This document shows positions 23,940 through 36,789 of a DNA stretch of 64,000 bases, in pieces. The notes under the pieces are model-generated. The model worked only from the letters and a program-made list of their open reading frames with translations. It had not been told where the DNA came from and made no database searches. The stretch lies in NCBI GenBank assembly GCA_050084985.1, contig JBITNC010000002.1, forward strand, positions 22,878,001 through 22,942,000, written 5' to 3'. The DNA comes from Nageia nagi. Its lineage: Eukaryota; Pinophyta. Numbering within the stretch: the first letter of the stretch is position 1; each line of letters starts with the position of its first letter. Position numbers and translations under genes: made by a program.

Positions 23940-24476
23940 ATTCTTTTAAGATTGTATTCGTAATATTAAAGATGTAAAAAAAATTTCCCCATATTTACTT
24001 TAAAATTTAAAACAATAAATAAATTTCCTCTAAAAATTATTTCCCTCTATTTGCATTAAATTTTTTTTTTTTTGCAAAAAATTTAGAGAAAAAATAAAGT
24101 ATTATGTAAATATTACACCTTGGCAATGCTTGTAATAGAGTTATTAATCAATGCTACTAACAAACAAAATGTTAGTAAAAAACATTTGCATTACATAGTA
24201 TCCTCTTAAAAGGTATATCATGTATTAAGCATTTTGTAAAAAAATGCTACTAACATAAGAGGTTAGTATAGGAAAAAAAAATTGCTTGCATTGCCATTTT
24301 GATCATATTTTGCAAAAATAAGCTCACATCTCACAAAATATGTTAGTATTTTTAAAAATAGTAAAAAAAATAAAGAAGGAAAAATGTTATACCTTCTTAA
24401 CTATTTTACCTCAACAATGGAGTGTAGGTTGAGAAATAAAGGCCTTCAAGATGTTGAAGAAGAGCTTCCACACCAA
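23940..24476 (-). other. Element B leader next to the primer site, AT-rich
   Basis: Homopolymer-rich sequence with no gene. It is analogous to the segments directly downstream of the primer site in C, A and E. Confidence 0.6.
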
Positions 24477-24488
24477 GCTCTGATACCA
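24477..24488 (-). other. Element B primer binding site for initiator tRNA-Met
   Basis: Minus-strand TGGTATCAGAGC lies two bases inside the 5' LTR. It is complementary to the 3' end of plant initiator tRNA-Met. Confidence 0.92.
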
Positions 24489-24490
24489 AT

Positions 24491-24968
24491 TGAAGGAATT
24501 AGATCTAGACTAATCCTCAAGGTCCAAGACTAGGAAACTCAATCATTCAACATAACACCATTCACACAAGATAACACAAATATAATGTGGTTCCTCCCTC
24601 CTTGGGAGTACATCCACAACTAGTTCTCAATTCTCAATCTATGCACCTCTTACTACAATTCTCTTTCTCTCCTACACAAACTAGTAGAGTAATCTTACTC
24701 CAAAACTTAGTTATGTTACAAGAGGAGAGGCCCTCTATTTATAGCTTGAGAGCACCTCCCTAACCTCCCTTTAACCCAAGGGTAAGGTTAGGGTTACAAT
24801 AAATGTATGACCTAACTTTAACCTACCAACTAACCCCATGGTAAGGTTAAAGTCCATACATAATAAAGAATTCAATTAATCCCTTAAGGTATCTACATGT
24901 CCTTTAAGTGATTAATTGAATTTACAAGGAGTTTAGATATTCACAATATTTCATTACAAATTCTAACA
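24491..24968 (-). repeat. Element B 5' LTR
   Basis: 478 bp with TG...CA ends. On the minus strand it contains GCTATAAATAGAG as a TATA-type promoter for the genomic RNA. About 99% identical to the 3' LTR. Confidence 0.95.
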
Positions 24969-24973
24969 GCTAG

Positions 24974-25353
24974 TAAAAAATTGTAAAAAGATTTGTATAA
25001 TACAATTATTTTGATAGAATAACTAAGGTGAAAAAAGCTTCCTCCTTTTTTTTTTAAAAAAAAGAGCAATACATAGAGCAATTTTTGTAATAAAATATAT
25101 TACAACTAACATAGAAAGTGTTAGCATAAATAACAATTACATTGTATTGCTATAATTTTTTTAATGAACTAGCATATAACATATATGTTAGTATCATAAA
25201 TTAATAATTCAACAAATAATCAAAAAGAACAATATTTATACCTTTTCTTGATTTTACCTTAATAAAGGAGTGTAGGATGAAGGATGAAGGATGAAGAATG
25301 AAGACCTTCAAGTTGAGATGAGCTTTCACACCAGTGATGTGAGCCTCCAAGGA
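24974..25353 (-). other. Element A leader, proximal part, resuming after B
   Basis: AT-rich leader sequence of A, separated from 13,212-15,796 by the B insertion. An eight-base unit aggatgaa is repeated about three times near 25,277-25,300. No gene is seen. Confidence 0.7.
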
Positions 25354-25365
25354 GCTCTGATACCA
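25354..25365 (-). other. Element A primer binding site for initiator tRNA-Met
   Basis: Minus-strand TGGTATCAGAGC, three bases from the 5' LTR. Confidence 0.9.
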
Positions 25366-25368
25366 AAT

Positions 25369-25866
25369 TGAAGGAACTACCACTAACAAGATAATTCTTA
25401 ATCAACCAAGATCTCTTGAAAGTTCACAATACACATCTAACAAACTCATAAATAAGACAATCTCACAAAGTAACTCAAGATGTAGAGTGGTTCCTCCAAT
25501 TAGGAGTACATCCAATAACTAGATCTTTACTTCAATCACAAATACAACTCTCTTACAATCCTCATAATCCTACACTTCTATCTTATAGCATAATTTTACT
25601 CGACAATTGGTGTGTAATCACAAAGAGGGAGCCTTCTATTTATAGGCCAAAATCCCTCTTTGGATCACCCTTTTATCCAATGTACAAAAGCATGACATGC
25701 ACATCCTTTTAACCAAGAGGCATGCTCATGACATGGAGTGTAGAACAAGTTACATTATCATATTCACTTAAATACTTAAGGTATCAAATGATACCCTTAA
25801 GTATTAGTGAATTTACATAGAAGATTTAATACAAATCTTTACAATAATGCATTATACATTCCAACA
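25369..25866 (-). repeat. Element A 5' LTR
   Basis: About 498 bp, TGAAGG...CCAACA on the plus strand, with tataaatag on the minus strand near 25,645. It differs from the 3' LTR at about 33 positions plus an indel by eye. Confidence 0.93.
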
Positions 25867-25871
25867 ATCTC

Positions 25872-27439
25872 TTGAGAACTTTTTATAATAATTTATATAT
25901 TTTTCGAGATAATAATCATACACATTTGATCCTCTCAAGGACTTTGATAACACTTTCAACACCATAGAAGTGAAACAATGTTACTCCCTTTCCACCAAAA
26001 GTTTTGGTATCTTCATAGATGAGCTTGATTATTTTCTTTGAGAACATACACATGCAAATTATGAATGCTTATTTCATAATGTCTTAATCTATATCCTCCT
26101 TTTCATTGATGATGTTATCCTTTTAGCTTCAATTGCTAAGGAACTCTTATGTTAATTAGATGCACTAGTTGATTTTTGTACTTGGAGATAATAGTCAGTA
26201 AACCTTTCCAAGACCAAGGTTATGGTGTTTAATACTACCAAGGAGTTTGTACCCCATCTTCAGGGATGATTAATGGAGATCACTAACTTCTATGTCTACC
26301 TTGGAGTTCTTTTCATGGGGCTCACATTTCAAATGAAGCTTATCGTACAAACTTGCATTTGTAAGGGATATGCAATCCTTTCCTTACTCGAGTGAATTTG
26401 CTTAAGAGCTCACTTCCAAGATATACAAATCTAGATAAATATAGTTTATACATTGGTGAAACCAACTATAGCCTATGGATCAAAGATATGGTATCCCAAT
26501 CTTAGTTATACTGAATTATATTGTGTTAAAAAAAGTTCAAAGTCTTTTTCTTTGGAGGTTTATATGGTGTAATAACATGACCCCTCATTCCATTTTCCTT
26601 GAAACATTTGGAGATTCACTTATTTGGCTAGAGCTTATCTTAAGGATCATTACATATCTTTGTAGGCTTCATATTATGGGAGATACCACTTTTGGGTGTA
26701 GAAGGTGGCCTTACCTTGCTTTATGCTCTTCAATGGTACTTTCATTGAGTTTTTGGAGGAGATAAATGGAATGCTATCCTAAGGCATATATACTTTTAGA
26801 AATTATTCATATTCATATTTACATACTTCCTCCTTACTCCCTTGGAGTCCATCAACTTCTTTCATAGAATAAGAAAGCAAAGATAATTCATGAGATTCAT
26901 AAGGACATCATTGTTCATTATACCCATTGCACTTGGTTCTCTCCCATTATCCCTCTCTCCCCTAAGTTATTATTTTATCATAGATACTTTCTCCATATTC
27001 AAGATAATCATATAGTGCCTCCTCAATATATCCAACAATCGTTGACACATGGTATATAAATCTCCATTGGGAAATTTTATGTATGCTCCCATTAGTTATG
27101 GGTTGAAAAAGATCACCATATACTGAGAGAAGAAAAAATATATATGTTTTATTCCCTAGGAGAAAGAGAAACTCTTCACCATTTTATTTTCTATTGTCCA
27201 ATCTACTATGAGATTTGAGGTAGCTTCCATTTCCTCTCTAAGGGTGAATCATGCTCTATATGCACTTTTTTAAATTATGAGGACCAATGTTTCCTTGAAC
27301 TTTACATCATATAAGCAAGCCAATTTAATTAACATAAGAGCTCTTATTTAGGTACCTCCCAACCTCCATAATCTTGACTTATCATAACCTACTTCACTAG
27401 CTTTGATAGACCAAGGGGTGATATAAATATTGGTAAAAA
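25872..27439 (+). pseudogene. LINE ORF2 remnant, C-terminal RT to poly(A) (3' part)
   Basis: Continues the LINE cut by element A. Visible pieces: FGIFIDEL-like reading (about 26,015), LLFIDDVILLAS (about 26,100; the catalytic [FY]-x-D-D box, here FIDD), LSKTKVMVFN (about 26,204), YLGVLF, VKPTIAYGSKIW (about 26,457), and near 27,185-27,230 HFIFYCPIYYEIRG, the H-F-x-x-x-C-P-x-Y-x-x-I-R zinc-binding end of plant LINE proteins. It ends gggtgatataaatattggt followed by twelve A at about 27,426-27,438, a LINE-style 3' terminus. Frameshifts and stops are frequent. Confidence 0.8.
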
Positions 27440-27448
27440 AAAAAAAGT

Positions 27449-27797
27449 ACTAGATCATCTAGATATTGGTAAGGCCACTGGATAACATACCTACATATAT
27501 TTAGGAATCTAGATCAATGAAAAACAAAGGCAAATCAATACTTTTTTCAACAATAATTCATCATCATCTGATGTTATGAGAGATTAAGAGAGAGTCCCTC
27601 CTATGGATGATTCATCATCTTTGTGCAACCTAATTTGCACTATTTGTATTTATTTTTGTTTGCTCTTTGGTTGGGTACTTTTATACCCCCTACTTGTAGT
27701 TTTCATTGTTATATTCTCTCAGTACCTTAGGTCACATTTGGTCCAATGTGGATATTAATAACATTTAATTTCATTTATTAAAATATATTTTTATATG
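27449..27797 (+). mobile_element. Second LINE-like 3' tail
   Basis: Short RT-end-like reading (ATG, then TYIYLGI) followed by a 3' UTR with ctttggttgggtacttttatac, ccctacttgtagttttc and ggtcacatttggtccaatgtgg, a pattern I associate with plant LINE 3' ends. It follows the poly(A) of the first LINE directly, so one LINE may have inserted in another. Identification is tentative. Confidence 0.4.
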
Positions 27798-27829
27798 GTA
27801 AATCACTACTACAAAAAGCATGTTTAACA

Positions 27830-30399
27830 TCAGGATATGCATCAAAACATGCACCAAAATGATCTTTGATACCATTAACATAAACATAAGATTTTTTATT
27901 TTTTCCTCCATTTCTTAATGCTAAATTTGATGCCAATTTCTTCAATTTTTTTATGCTAAACATGATGTAATTAGTAAAATATTTTTTCTTAATTTCCTAA
28001 CATTAAATATGATGCTAATTTTAATTGAAAAACCCCTTCAATTAAAGCTAGGTTCCCGAGTCCACTTCCTAAAAAGCTTGATTAATTAAAAAAAAGCATT
28101 TAAAATGAATATGTAATCAAATACATAACATCCATAAAACTATACATTAGAATATGGAATTCTTCAATTTCAGTTTATTGATCATATAATATTCATTATT
28201 GTCTTTATCATTATTAGGATGTATAATATATTTTCCTCTAGGATCAAAATTAATTACAAATCACATTTTCTTATCCAATAAATCTGGATAGAAAATTATT
28301 TGACTGCAGTATTATGGTAAAATATAATGCTCTTTATATTCAAGTAGATATCATGTGGAGTCAATTACATGATAATTGCTAGGTATATTATGTAAGATTA
28401 TTTTTCTATTAAATCCTTTGAATCATTTACATTTACATACTATACACTGGAATGGTATATAATCCTATTGAATAATTTATTTAAAAATTTCAATATATTT
28501 TAATGTACCTTCTTTTCAATTTAAATCTCTTGTACTTTCATGACTTGCTTGATCAAAATCAACCATCACTGCACAATAATTTTTTTTCTCATCATTCTTT
28601 TCAATTCTAAAGTGCTAACCATATGCCCACATTTAAGGGAAAGATAATGTCTCCTCACATTTATATGAAAATCTTATTAGTGTAATCATTATATTTATAT
28701 AAGCTGTAACTATCTTATAAAAATACTAAAAATTAAATGCATATGAATGAAATAATAATTACTATTTTATTACATCCAATAGTTATATTTAATGTATTTT
28801 TATTTTTCTTTTCTCCTTTTTTTTATTTCTCTTCAATTGCTTGCTTCATCCATGCTCTTGTTGGATAGTCTTTTGGCCAATTTTTATCTCTTAGATGTGC
28901 AGGTAGAGATGTACCCCTTATATTTTGATTATGAAACTTTTGCAACTGCATTTCTTTCACTATTGTATAATTCAATCCATAACTTACACCATTCTATATT
29001 CATTATGATAAATTGGTTTTTAGATTCATATTTGTTATAATCTGTAAATTCATTATGACATAATATATACTAATTAGTAATCATTGATTAAATTAAATCT
29101 AAAATTCATGTACATATTATTACAAATTACTAATATATAAAATATTGTAAGTACCTTTAAGTGAATATGATGTTTCATTGGTTTATAAATTCTCTTCTTC
29201 TAATTTTTATGTCTTTATCTATATGCCACATCTTTGCAGCAAAAGCATTAATTTGGGAAACATACTCAATTATATAGAAAAATATTCTTATACAATGTAC
29301 TCCTTACCCATAGATCCTTTTGATCATGATTTTTACATAACAAATACTTTTAGTACTTTTAAAAATCACTTAACAAAAAATATGTTTTTAGTACTTATAA
29401 CACTTGCTATCTCAATATCATCTATTAGGTGGATCAATAAGTGTACTTGTATGTCCATTAAAGCAATGAACATTTCTTTTTCAAATCTACAGACAATTTC
29501 TTTGTACCATCTATTTATTTAAAACACATGTCCCTCCTTTATAGTTAACCACTTATTCATGAAAATATAATTAATATTATCAATAATAAACACATGTTAT
29601 TTTTCATAAAGCAGTACTATAACATGTCATACTTTAGAACTAATAATAGTCGACAAATTGCATATCTTAGATCATGAGGTAAACTCACACATAGATGAAT
29701 TATAAATGGAAAAATATGTTGTAAATTAATAAATATTAATAAAAATATTTTAAATAAAATATATATTAATATGAATATAAATATTTCTATAGATATATAA
29801 TATGAGAATACCTTTAGGAAGTAATGGTATTCATGAGACTTTAATCTTGTCAGTTTACTATTAGTAGAGAATGCTCTTATTAGAGATGATGCATATTGAG
29901 TTGTTGTGCTAATGGTTCAAATAACTTTGTGTACCATGTCCACTTATTTTTTCAAAATCCATGTGGGAGCACTATTCTATTTGAATTTTGACTTACCCAC
30001 AAGGCACATGTTGTATTAGTTTCTTTTAAATCATATCTCACTTTAAGACTATATGATTCTTTGCTTGTTGTATATACTAAAACAAAAAAGCAACATTCTT
30101 TACAATGTGCATAAGATCCAATAAATGTGCCACTAATAAAAGCTCTTAGTGTGAAAATTTATAAAATATTGATAATTTATTCATGCTTGAAAATATGTAT
30201 AAAATGAATTATTTAGTTTGTAAAATAATGAAATTGAAATATTACAAACATGCATATTTTCAAATATATAAATATATTGATATATTTTATTAAATTTTGC
30301 ATTTGGGTAAATCATTTTCCCCAACAATAACCTCATATGATCCTTCAACAATACCTTTATCAATGGCTCTATTCCAACATTTTTCTTCACTTTTCTTTA
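27830..30399. other. AT-rich interior next to left CACTA end
   Basis: After the subterminal motif zone (27,830-28,020) the sequence is AT-rich with a few short plus-strand open frames (for example 28,792-29,040) that show no family motif. It may hold the unrecognisable C-terminal half of Tnp2 on the minus strand. Confidence 0.4.
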
Positions 30400-31870
30400 A
30401 CTTTTTTCATCAATCCATAAAAGATGTATAATAAGGAATATGGGTGGTGTCAACATCACCATTAATATATTATTTTATATCTCTAAAATTATGATACATT
30501 GATAAATAGTTTCTATAGCCAAGGTATTTCATCTTCTTCAAGTAATTTGAATGTCTTGCCATGAGATTTTTTGCACATTGTAGATAAGCATGATGATTCT
30601 TTTGTACGAAAGTTTGCAATAATTTTTATTAAAGAATACATTATCATTTGGTAAAAGAAAATCAAATATTTACAATAGACTAATTTTATACATGCACATG
30701 TAATAAATATTGTTGACCCACATACATGAACAAATAATAAGCCTCAAATAGTCATGTACAGTCCATATAATGTGAATGACCTATGTTGGATTGGTCTACT
30801 TATATCAATCATCTAAATTCCATTTTATAAGAACATCAATTCATCAATTAATGGTTTAAGCTCTAGATATTAATATTTTTCACCTGATATTTTCTAGGGA
30901 CTATAAGAGTCAACATCAAATGTTCTTTTTTTTTATAGACATCCATGGAGGTATGTTATAATTAATTACAATAATAGGCCAAAATAAAGAATTAGATAAT
31001 TTTATGAAGAATGTAATGACATCATAAATTTCTAAACCTAATTTGACACTCATTGGTTCCATAAGAAATTTAGTAGGCCATTTATTTTCCATATGTTTCA
31101 TCACTTTACTATCTACATGAATGCATAATACACCTTTTTCACAACCAATCCATATATTATATAAGTGACTTACATAACAATATTTACATCATCCTAGGAT
31201 TGATTAGCATATGAAAAATAACCTTTTGAGGAATATTTTTTCTTATCATTCTTGAATGGTATCTACTTGCACCACACTTTGGACATTCACTCAAATTTTT
31301 ACAGGCTTCTCTATACAATATGTAATTATTAAAATAAGCATGGTATGAATGATACTCTACATCCTTTAAAATTTCAGCCTTTCGAAGGGATGACATTATC
31401 ACTTGGAATAAACTTAGAGTTTAGTAATCTATAATACTGCATAAAGTAATAAAATTATTATATTAAATATTAAATAATGAAAAAAAATCTAATTAAAATG
31501 TAAATTGATAAAAATTAAAATTTTAAAAAATAAAAAATGCATACTTCCAAAGACCAATGAAACTTGTATCTAACCATCTATATTTGGCTTTTATATTCAT
31601 CAAAAGTAGGGTCGTTGATAACTTTGATAAGCATGCTCCTTCATATAAAGGGGTTTTTGAAGCACTATACATATTATCATTTTCAAAATCATTATCTTTT
31701 ACATCATCATGTGTATTTGGAGTATTATGAATGTTAAAATTATCATTTTCATTGTCATTTGGATAGATTTACACAAATAAATCATTTAATGCTTCATGTT
31801 CTTGATGAATGCTATTATCTCTTTTATCATTATGATCATTGTCTAAATCCATGACTATAACATGAGTTGT
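30400..31870 (-). pseudogene. CACTA transposase Tnp2 remnant
   Basis: Minus-strand pieces in family order: LYEGACLSKLS (about 31,650) and KYRWLDTSFIGL (about 31,590), equivalent to the S-K-L-S and GWSNKSF blocks; then YILYREACKNLSECPKCGASRY (31,310-31,245; read here as two blocks, YILYREACKNL and ECPKCGASRY), the conserved D-C-I-L-Y-R-x-E-x-x-x-L-x-x-C-P-x-C-G-x-S-R-Y zinc motif; WPIIVINYNIPPWM (about 30,970-30,935); MLTLIVP (about 30,880); and YLGYRNYLSMYHNFR (about 30,510). The transposase recognises the terminal repeats and catalyses cut-and-paste. Stops and frameshifts separate all pieces. The C-terminal part toward 28 kb is not recognisable. Confidence 0.8.
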
Positions 31871-32394
31871 TGGATTTGGATTTGTAAATAAATGTATATA
31901 TGCATCGTCACTTAATATTGTATGTAGTCTCTTCTTTATTTTCTAATGAATATTTTTTTGATGCAAAAATCATATATAACATATTATTTTTGAGTATTAG
32001 TCATGCATACTTGTTGCATTTTGATGTGCCTATCAAACTAGTTTTTACAAACCAATAAAAAAATAAATATTTTTATTAATAGGTGAACAAGTTGTAACAA
32101 GTGTATCACAATATAAAAGTAAAGAGTATATTTTTTCATTAATACAGGAACAAGTGTATTATAGTTTTCAAGGTGTAATAAGTGTATCATAATAGTTTTT
32201 ATTAATAGGTGAATAAACTATTGTAACAAGTGTATCATAATATATTAATAATATTAATTTTTTAGCCTTCCTTAGCTTTAATCCTGGTTTAGTTATTACA
32301 TTTGGATATCTTAACTTCAATAATCTCTTACATGGTGGAGAAGGTATTCTATAATTGTAGTGCACTAATAACTCATCACCAAGGGAAAAAGATC

Positions 32395-33960
32395 TAATAA
32401 TATTTAGTGTTTGGTGTTTAGGGTTTAAGGTTTAGTGTTATTTTATGTTTAAGCTTTAAAGTTTAGGATTTAGGGTTTAGTATGTAGAGTTTAGGGTTTA
32501 GTGTATAGGGTTTAGGTTATAGGGTTTAGGGTATAGGATTTAGGATTTATGGATTAGGACTTAGAGTTTAGGGATTAGAAATTAAGCTTTAGGGTTTAAT
32601 ATTTAGGGTTTAGGGATTAGGGTTTAAGGATTAAGGTTTAGGGTACCAAATTTAGGATCTAGAGATTAGGTTTTAGGGCATAAGGTTTATGGATTAGTAT
32701 TTAGGATTTAAGATTTAGGATTTATGGTATAGGGTATAGGGTTCAAGGTTTAAGGTTTAGGGATTAAGCTTTAGGGTGAGAGTTTAGGGTTTGAGGTTAA
32801 AAATTAAAACTTAGGGTTTAGGTTAAAAATTAAAACTTAGGATCAAGGGTTTATGATTTTAGGTGTTAGGGTTTAAATTAACATTAAAACATGGGATCAA
32901 GGGTTTAGGATTTTAGGTTCAATGTTTAAATAAAAAATTAAAACTTAAGGTTAAGGGTGTAGGGTTTTAGGTGTTAGCTCAATTTAGGATAATTAAAAAT
33001 TTAAACTTAAGGTCAAGGATTTAGGGTTTTAGGTGTTAGCTAGGTTTAGGGTAATTAAAAATTAAAACTTAAGGTTAAAAATGTTGACTTGGGATCAAGG
33101 GTTTAAGGTTTAGGGATAAGGGTTAAAAATTAAAGCTTAGAGTTTAGGGTTTAGTGTTTAGTGTTTAGGTTAAAAATTAAAACTCAAGGTCAAGTGTTTG
33201 AGGTATTAGGGTTTAAGGTTAAAAATTAAAACTTAGGGTTAAAATATTGACTCAAGGTCAATGGTTTAGGGTCTTAAACATTAGGATTTAGGTTAAAAAT
33301 TAAAACTTAGGGTCAAAGGTTTTAGGTTAAAAAATAAAACTTAGGGTCAAGGGTTTTAGGTTAAAAATTAAAACTTGAGGTTAAAATGTCGACTTAGGGT
33401 CAAGGGCTTAGGGCTTAGGGTTAAACGTTTACAATTAAGGTTAAAAATATATAATTAGGGTTTAAGGGTCAAAATTTACACTTAGGATTCAAGTGTTAGG
33501 GTTTAAGGTTTAGGTTAAAAATTAAATCTTAGGATCAAGGATTTAGGATTTTGGGTTTTAAGTATTAAGATTTAGGATTAACATGAATATTGACTTAAGG
33601 TTTTAGGTTTAGGGTTAAAAATTTACAATTAGAATTTAAAATATACAATTAGGATTTAGGGTTCAAAATTTACAATTACAATTTAGGGTTTATAGTTTTA
33701 GATGTTAGGGTTTAGGTTAGAAATTAAAACTTAGGATAAAGGATTTAAGGTTTTAAATATTAGGGTTTATGGTTTAAGGTTAAAAATTTACAATTAGGGT
33801 TTAATGTTGAAATTTACAATTAGGATTTAAGGTTTAAACTTTACAAATAGGGTTCAAGGTTTTAGGTGTAAGGGTTTAGAGTTTAAGGTTTAGTGTTTAG
33901 GGTTTAACCCTAATATTTAAAAGTTTAACCCTAATATAGAACAATTTTACCCTAATAATT
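32395..33960 (+). repeat. Degenerate telomere-like TTTAGGG tract, about 1.55 kb
   Basis: Dense, imperfect repetition of gggttta, ttaggg and taaggttta, with interspersed aaaaattaaaactt, across the whole interval. Exact TTTAGGG units are common but almost never in register for more than two or three copies. At about 33,895-33,950 the G-rich orientation switches to C-rich aaccctaat. No gene is seen. It resembles the interstitial telomere-like repeats of large plant genomes. Confidence 0.85.
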
Positions 33961-36450
33961 AACTACATAAAATAATGAAACCCTAAGTTCATTTTTTATT
34001 ATTTTGCATTTAATGAAAACTATGGTAAAATAATAATGCACATATAACTTATATATATGCATGTAACACTTTATGATTATCTTATTCTATAAAATTCACT
34101 ATTTTAATTTTTTTTTTGAGATTTCCATTGTGAGATAAATTTTCATCTTTTTAGTTTTCCTAAAGTTTTCACCAGTTAAGTATTCAAGCAAGGTAGATTG
34201 GTAAAACTATAAGCTAGGATGTTTTACCCTCATCAACATCCCCATTAACCAATCTTTCAATGGATGTAGTGATTGACAACATGGTGCATCCTTGCATCCA
34301 TGTGTAACCACCCATGATCCAAAAGATAGTAGGGCTTCCCTTGGGGCTAACTAGACTAAGTGACAGATAAGAGTGAAATGGTAAAAATGATGCCTATGGC
34401 TAAGTATCGATTTACTAATTAAAATATATCCCCAAAGTGCAATGGGACACAAGGAATGCCATTGAGTGAGTAGCTCGTATCTTACTATCATAGAGGCCTC
34501 AAACCCTCATAGCTAGTATCATCATAATTCTAAAGACTTTGCCCATATAAACTCTCATCTCCCTTATTTATAATCACTTGACAAAAATTAACGACTCTTA
34601 TCCTAAGGGACTACTACCTTGGTGATCAAATCCAAGTGTAGCCTACTTTATGGATAAAAAATTATGGCAATGGGAACTCAAGAAAAGCAAAATCGGTAGT
34701 TGGTCATCACCTTCAACTCACTCATGCTCATTTTAGAGGAAAATGCATACGCATATAGAAAATAAAACATACATTTATGCAATCTAAATATAAAATACAT
34801 TTTTACAAATCAAATAACTAATTTAAATAAAAAAAAACTCAATCAATTAATTAATTTAATAGTAACTATTATATATAAAAAATATATATATCAAATACAT
34901 AAAATAATTCACATAAGTAATTAAATATTTTACACAATTATTAAATATTTGCACATGACTATTTAAATACTTTCATAAAACTCAACTGAATTTGCATTAT
35001 TAACAATATGAACTATCAAATCTTTCAAATCATAAACTCATTCAAATGATTATGAATGTTTCACAAATGTTGCATCAAAGTCAATATTATATACAACTCA
35101 TTAACATATACAACTCACTCCACATCAATATGAAATACATCAACTTACCTTTTTTTATAGTTGTGAAAGATTAAATATTATATTAATCATTCAAGAATGT
35201 AAATTAAAGTATCCACATTTTTCTACGAGGAGATATAGGCACAGATAATATTTAAACCATTAACTTAATAATATAAATACACCCAACATATATTTTCGTT
35301 CTCCACCTCACCTTAGCTTCCATTGTAGGACACCTTTCAATGAAATTATTTAAACAAAAAAAGATATTATCTAAGTATAAAAAATAAAATATGGTATTTT
35401 AATTTAAAATATTATCATTTTATTTATTTAATGAATGAATTAATTAAAATTTTAATTAATTTTATTTTAAATATTAAATTAATTAATTTTATTTTAATAT
35501 TAAATTAATTATTTTTAATTAATATAATATTAATTTTAGGGTTTTAATTTTTATTTTTTTTTTAAATTTGTTTGATTCTAACATTAGGCCTAATGCGATC
35601 CCTACCATCATCCCTAACGTGAATCGACGTCAAACATAACGTTAGAAGGCACTCGAAACCACAAAAATAAAAAGGTTCTCGTCCACTCTTGTCACTTTCA
35701 TTCTAAACATTGGTTTTTGAGAGTAAGATGGAGAAAAATGCAAATTTGGTGGGGGAAGAAGGATTTCTCACCTAGAAGAGCAAATTCAAAGCCAAATTTG
35801 TAGGTAAGTACTATGGAATTAAAATTTTACTTTGAAATCAAAAATTTTGACTTAGGGTTTAGGGTTTTTCTTTAGAATCATATTTTCTTGTTCTAGAGTT
35901 TAGAGTTTTTATTATGGAGAGAAAATTTTACTCTAAAATCAATTTTTTGGGTGTTAGGTTTTAACATTTTACTTTGGAATTAGAATTTTCTAATTTTTGG
36001 TGCTATTAGGATTTTAGTTTGTAATAAAACTTTTATTGTGAAATCTTGCAAAACATAAGGATATAATTTTGAAAACCATAATGAAACAAAAAATATGATA
36101 ATTTTTTTGAAAAATATATCGTAGAAAATAAGAGAAATCTCACTTTGACTATGCCCTCCTTTCTTCTTCCACACTACATTCACATATTGTTTATAATTGT
36201 TAACTAATTATATTTTTTTAATTTTAATTAACTTTTTTATTTGTAATATAACTAATTAATTATTATAAATTAATTAATTATTAAATACAAATTAATATAA
36301 ATAAAAATTATACATTATAAATTAATTACTATTTATATATTTTATAAATTATATTAATTCTTATAATTTATTAAGTATTAATTAATTCCTATAATTTATT
36401 AATTATTAATTAATTCTTATAAATTATTAAATAATTCTTATAAATTAAGA
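33961..36450. other. Non-coding AT-rich interval
   Basis: No recognisable gene. A slightly GC-richer patch at about 35,590-35,810 has short open stretches and a tagtaagta donor-like sequence but no family motif. Poly(AT) tracts with taattaatta occur at 35,400-35,530 and 36,200-36,440. Confidence 0.4.
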
Positions 36451-36590
36451 TTAGGGTTAAGGGTTTACAGTTTAGGGATTAGGGTTTACAAATTAAGTTT
36501 AGGGATTAGGGTTTAATGATTAATCTTTTATGGTTTTATGATATTAGATTTTGAGTTTAGGTATTATGTTTTATAATTTTAGGGTTTTTT
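36451..36590 (+). repeat. Short degenerate TTTAGGG-like tract
   Basis: About 140 bases of gggtttaca and tttagggatta repeats, the same type as 32,395-33,960. Confidence 0.7.
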
Positions 36591-36789
36591 TGGTAATTGG
36601 TAAAAAAAGGGGGCTTTTTATACAAGAACCCAATACCTATTTAGAAAAATTTTGATTTTAATAAAACATATTATATTTCATAAAGCTTCCATTACATTTG
36701 GTAGCACTTACATACTATACTTTAGAACATAATTATTTGCATATTAAATAAACCTAACTCTAGCATGTCCTAAATGCCATAAACACCTT

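Larger units (their letters stand above)
15802..24968 (-). mobile_element. Ty1-copia LTR retrotransposon B, nested in A
   Basis: A structurally complete 9,167-bp element on the minus strand. It is flanked by the perfect 5-bp duplication GCTAG (15,797-15,801 and 24,969-24,973) and lies in the leader of A. The 478-bp LTRs differ at only about five positions by eye (about 1%), so the insertion is young. Primer site, polypurine tract, gag-pol and tandem-repeated 3' region are all present. Its LTR and coding sequence are closest to element C at 53,667. Confidence 0.95.
7940..25866 (-). mobile_element. Ty1-copia LTR retrotransposon A, interrupted by element B
   Basis: A complete but dead element on the minus strand, about 8.76 kb without the nested insert. 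Its LTRs (7,940-8,444 and 25,369-25,866) begin and end TG...CA and are flanked by a perfect 5-bp target duplication ATCTC (7,935-7,939 and 25,867-25,871). It has a primer site for tRNA-iMet and a polypurine tract. About 33 differences by eye between LTRs (6-7%) make it clearly older than B. It landed in the RT region of the LINE. Same family as E at 44,147. Confidence 0.93.

Noticed and set aside
32395-33960. True telomere end
   Set aside because: Units are too degenerate and out of register, and ordinary transposon DNA continues on both sides.
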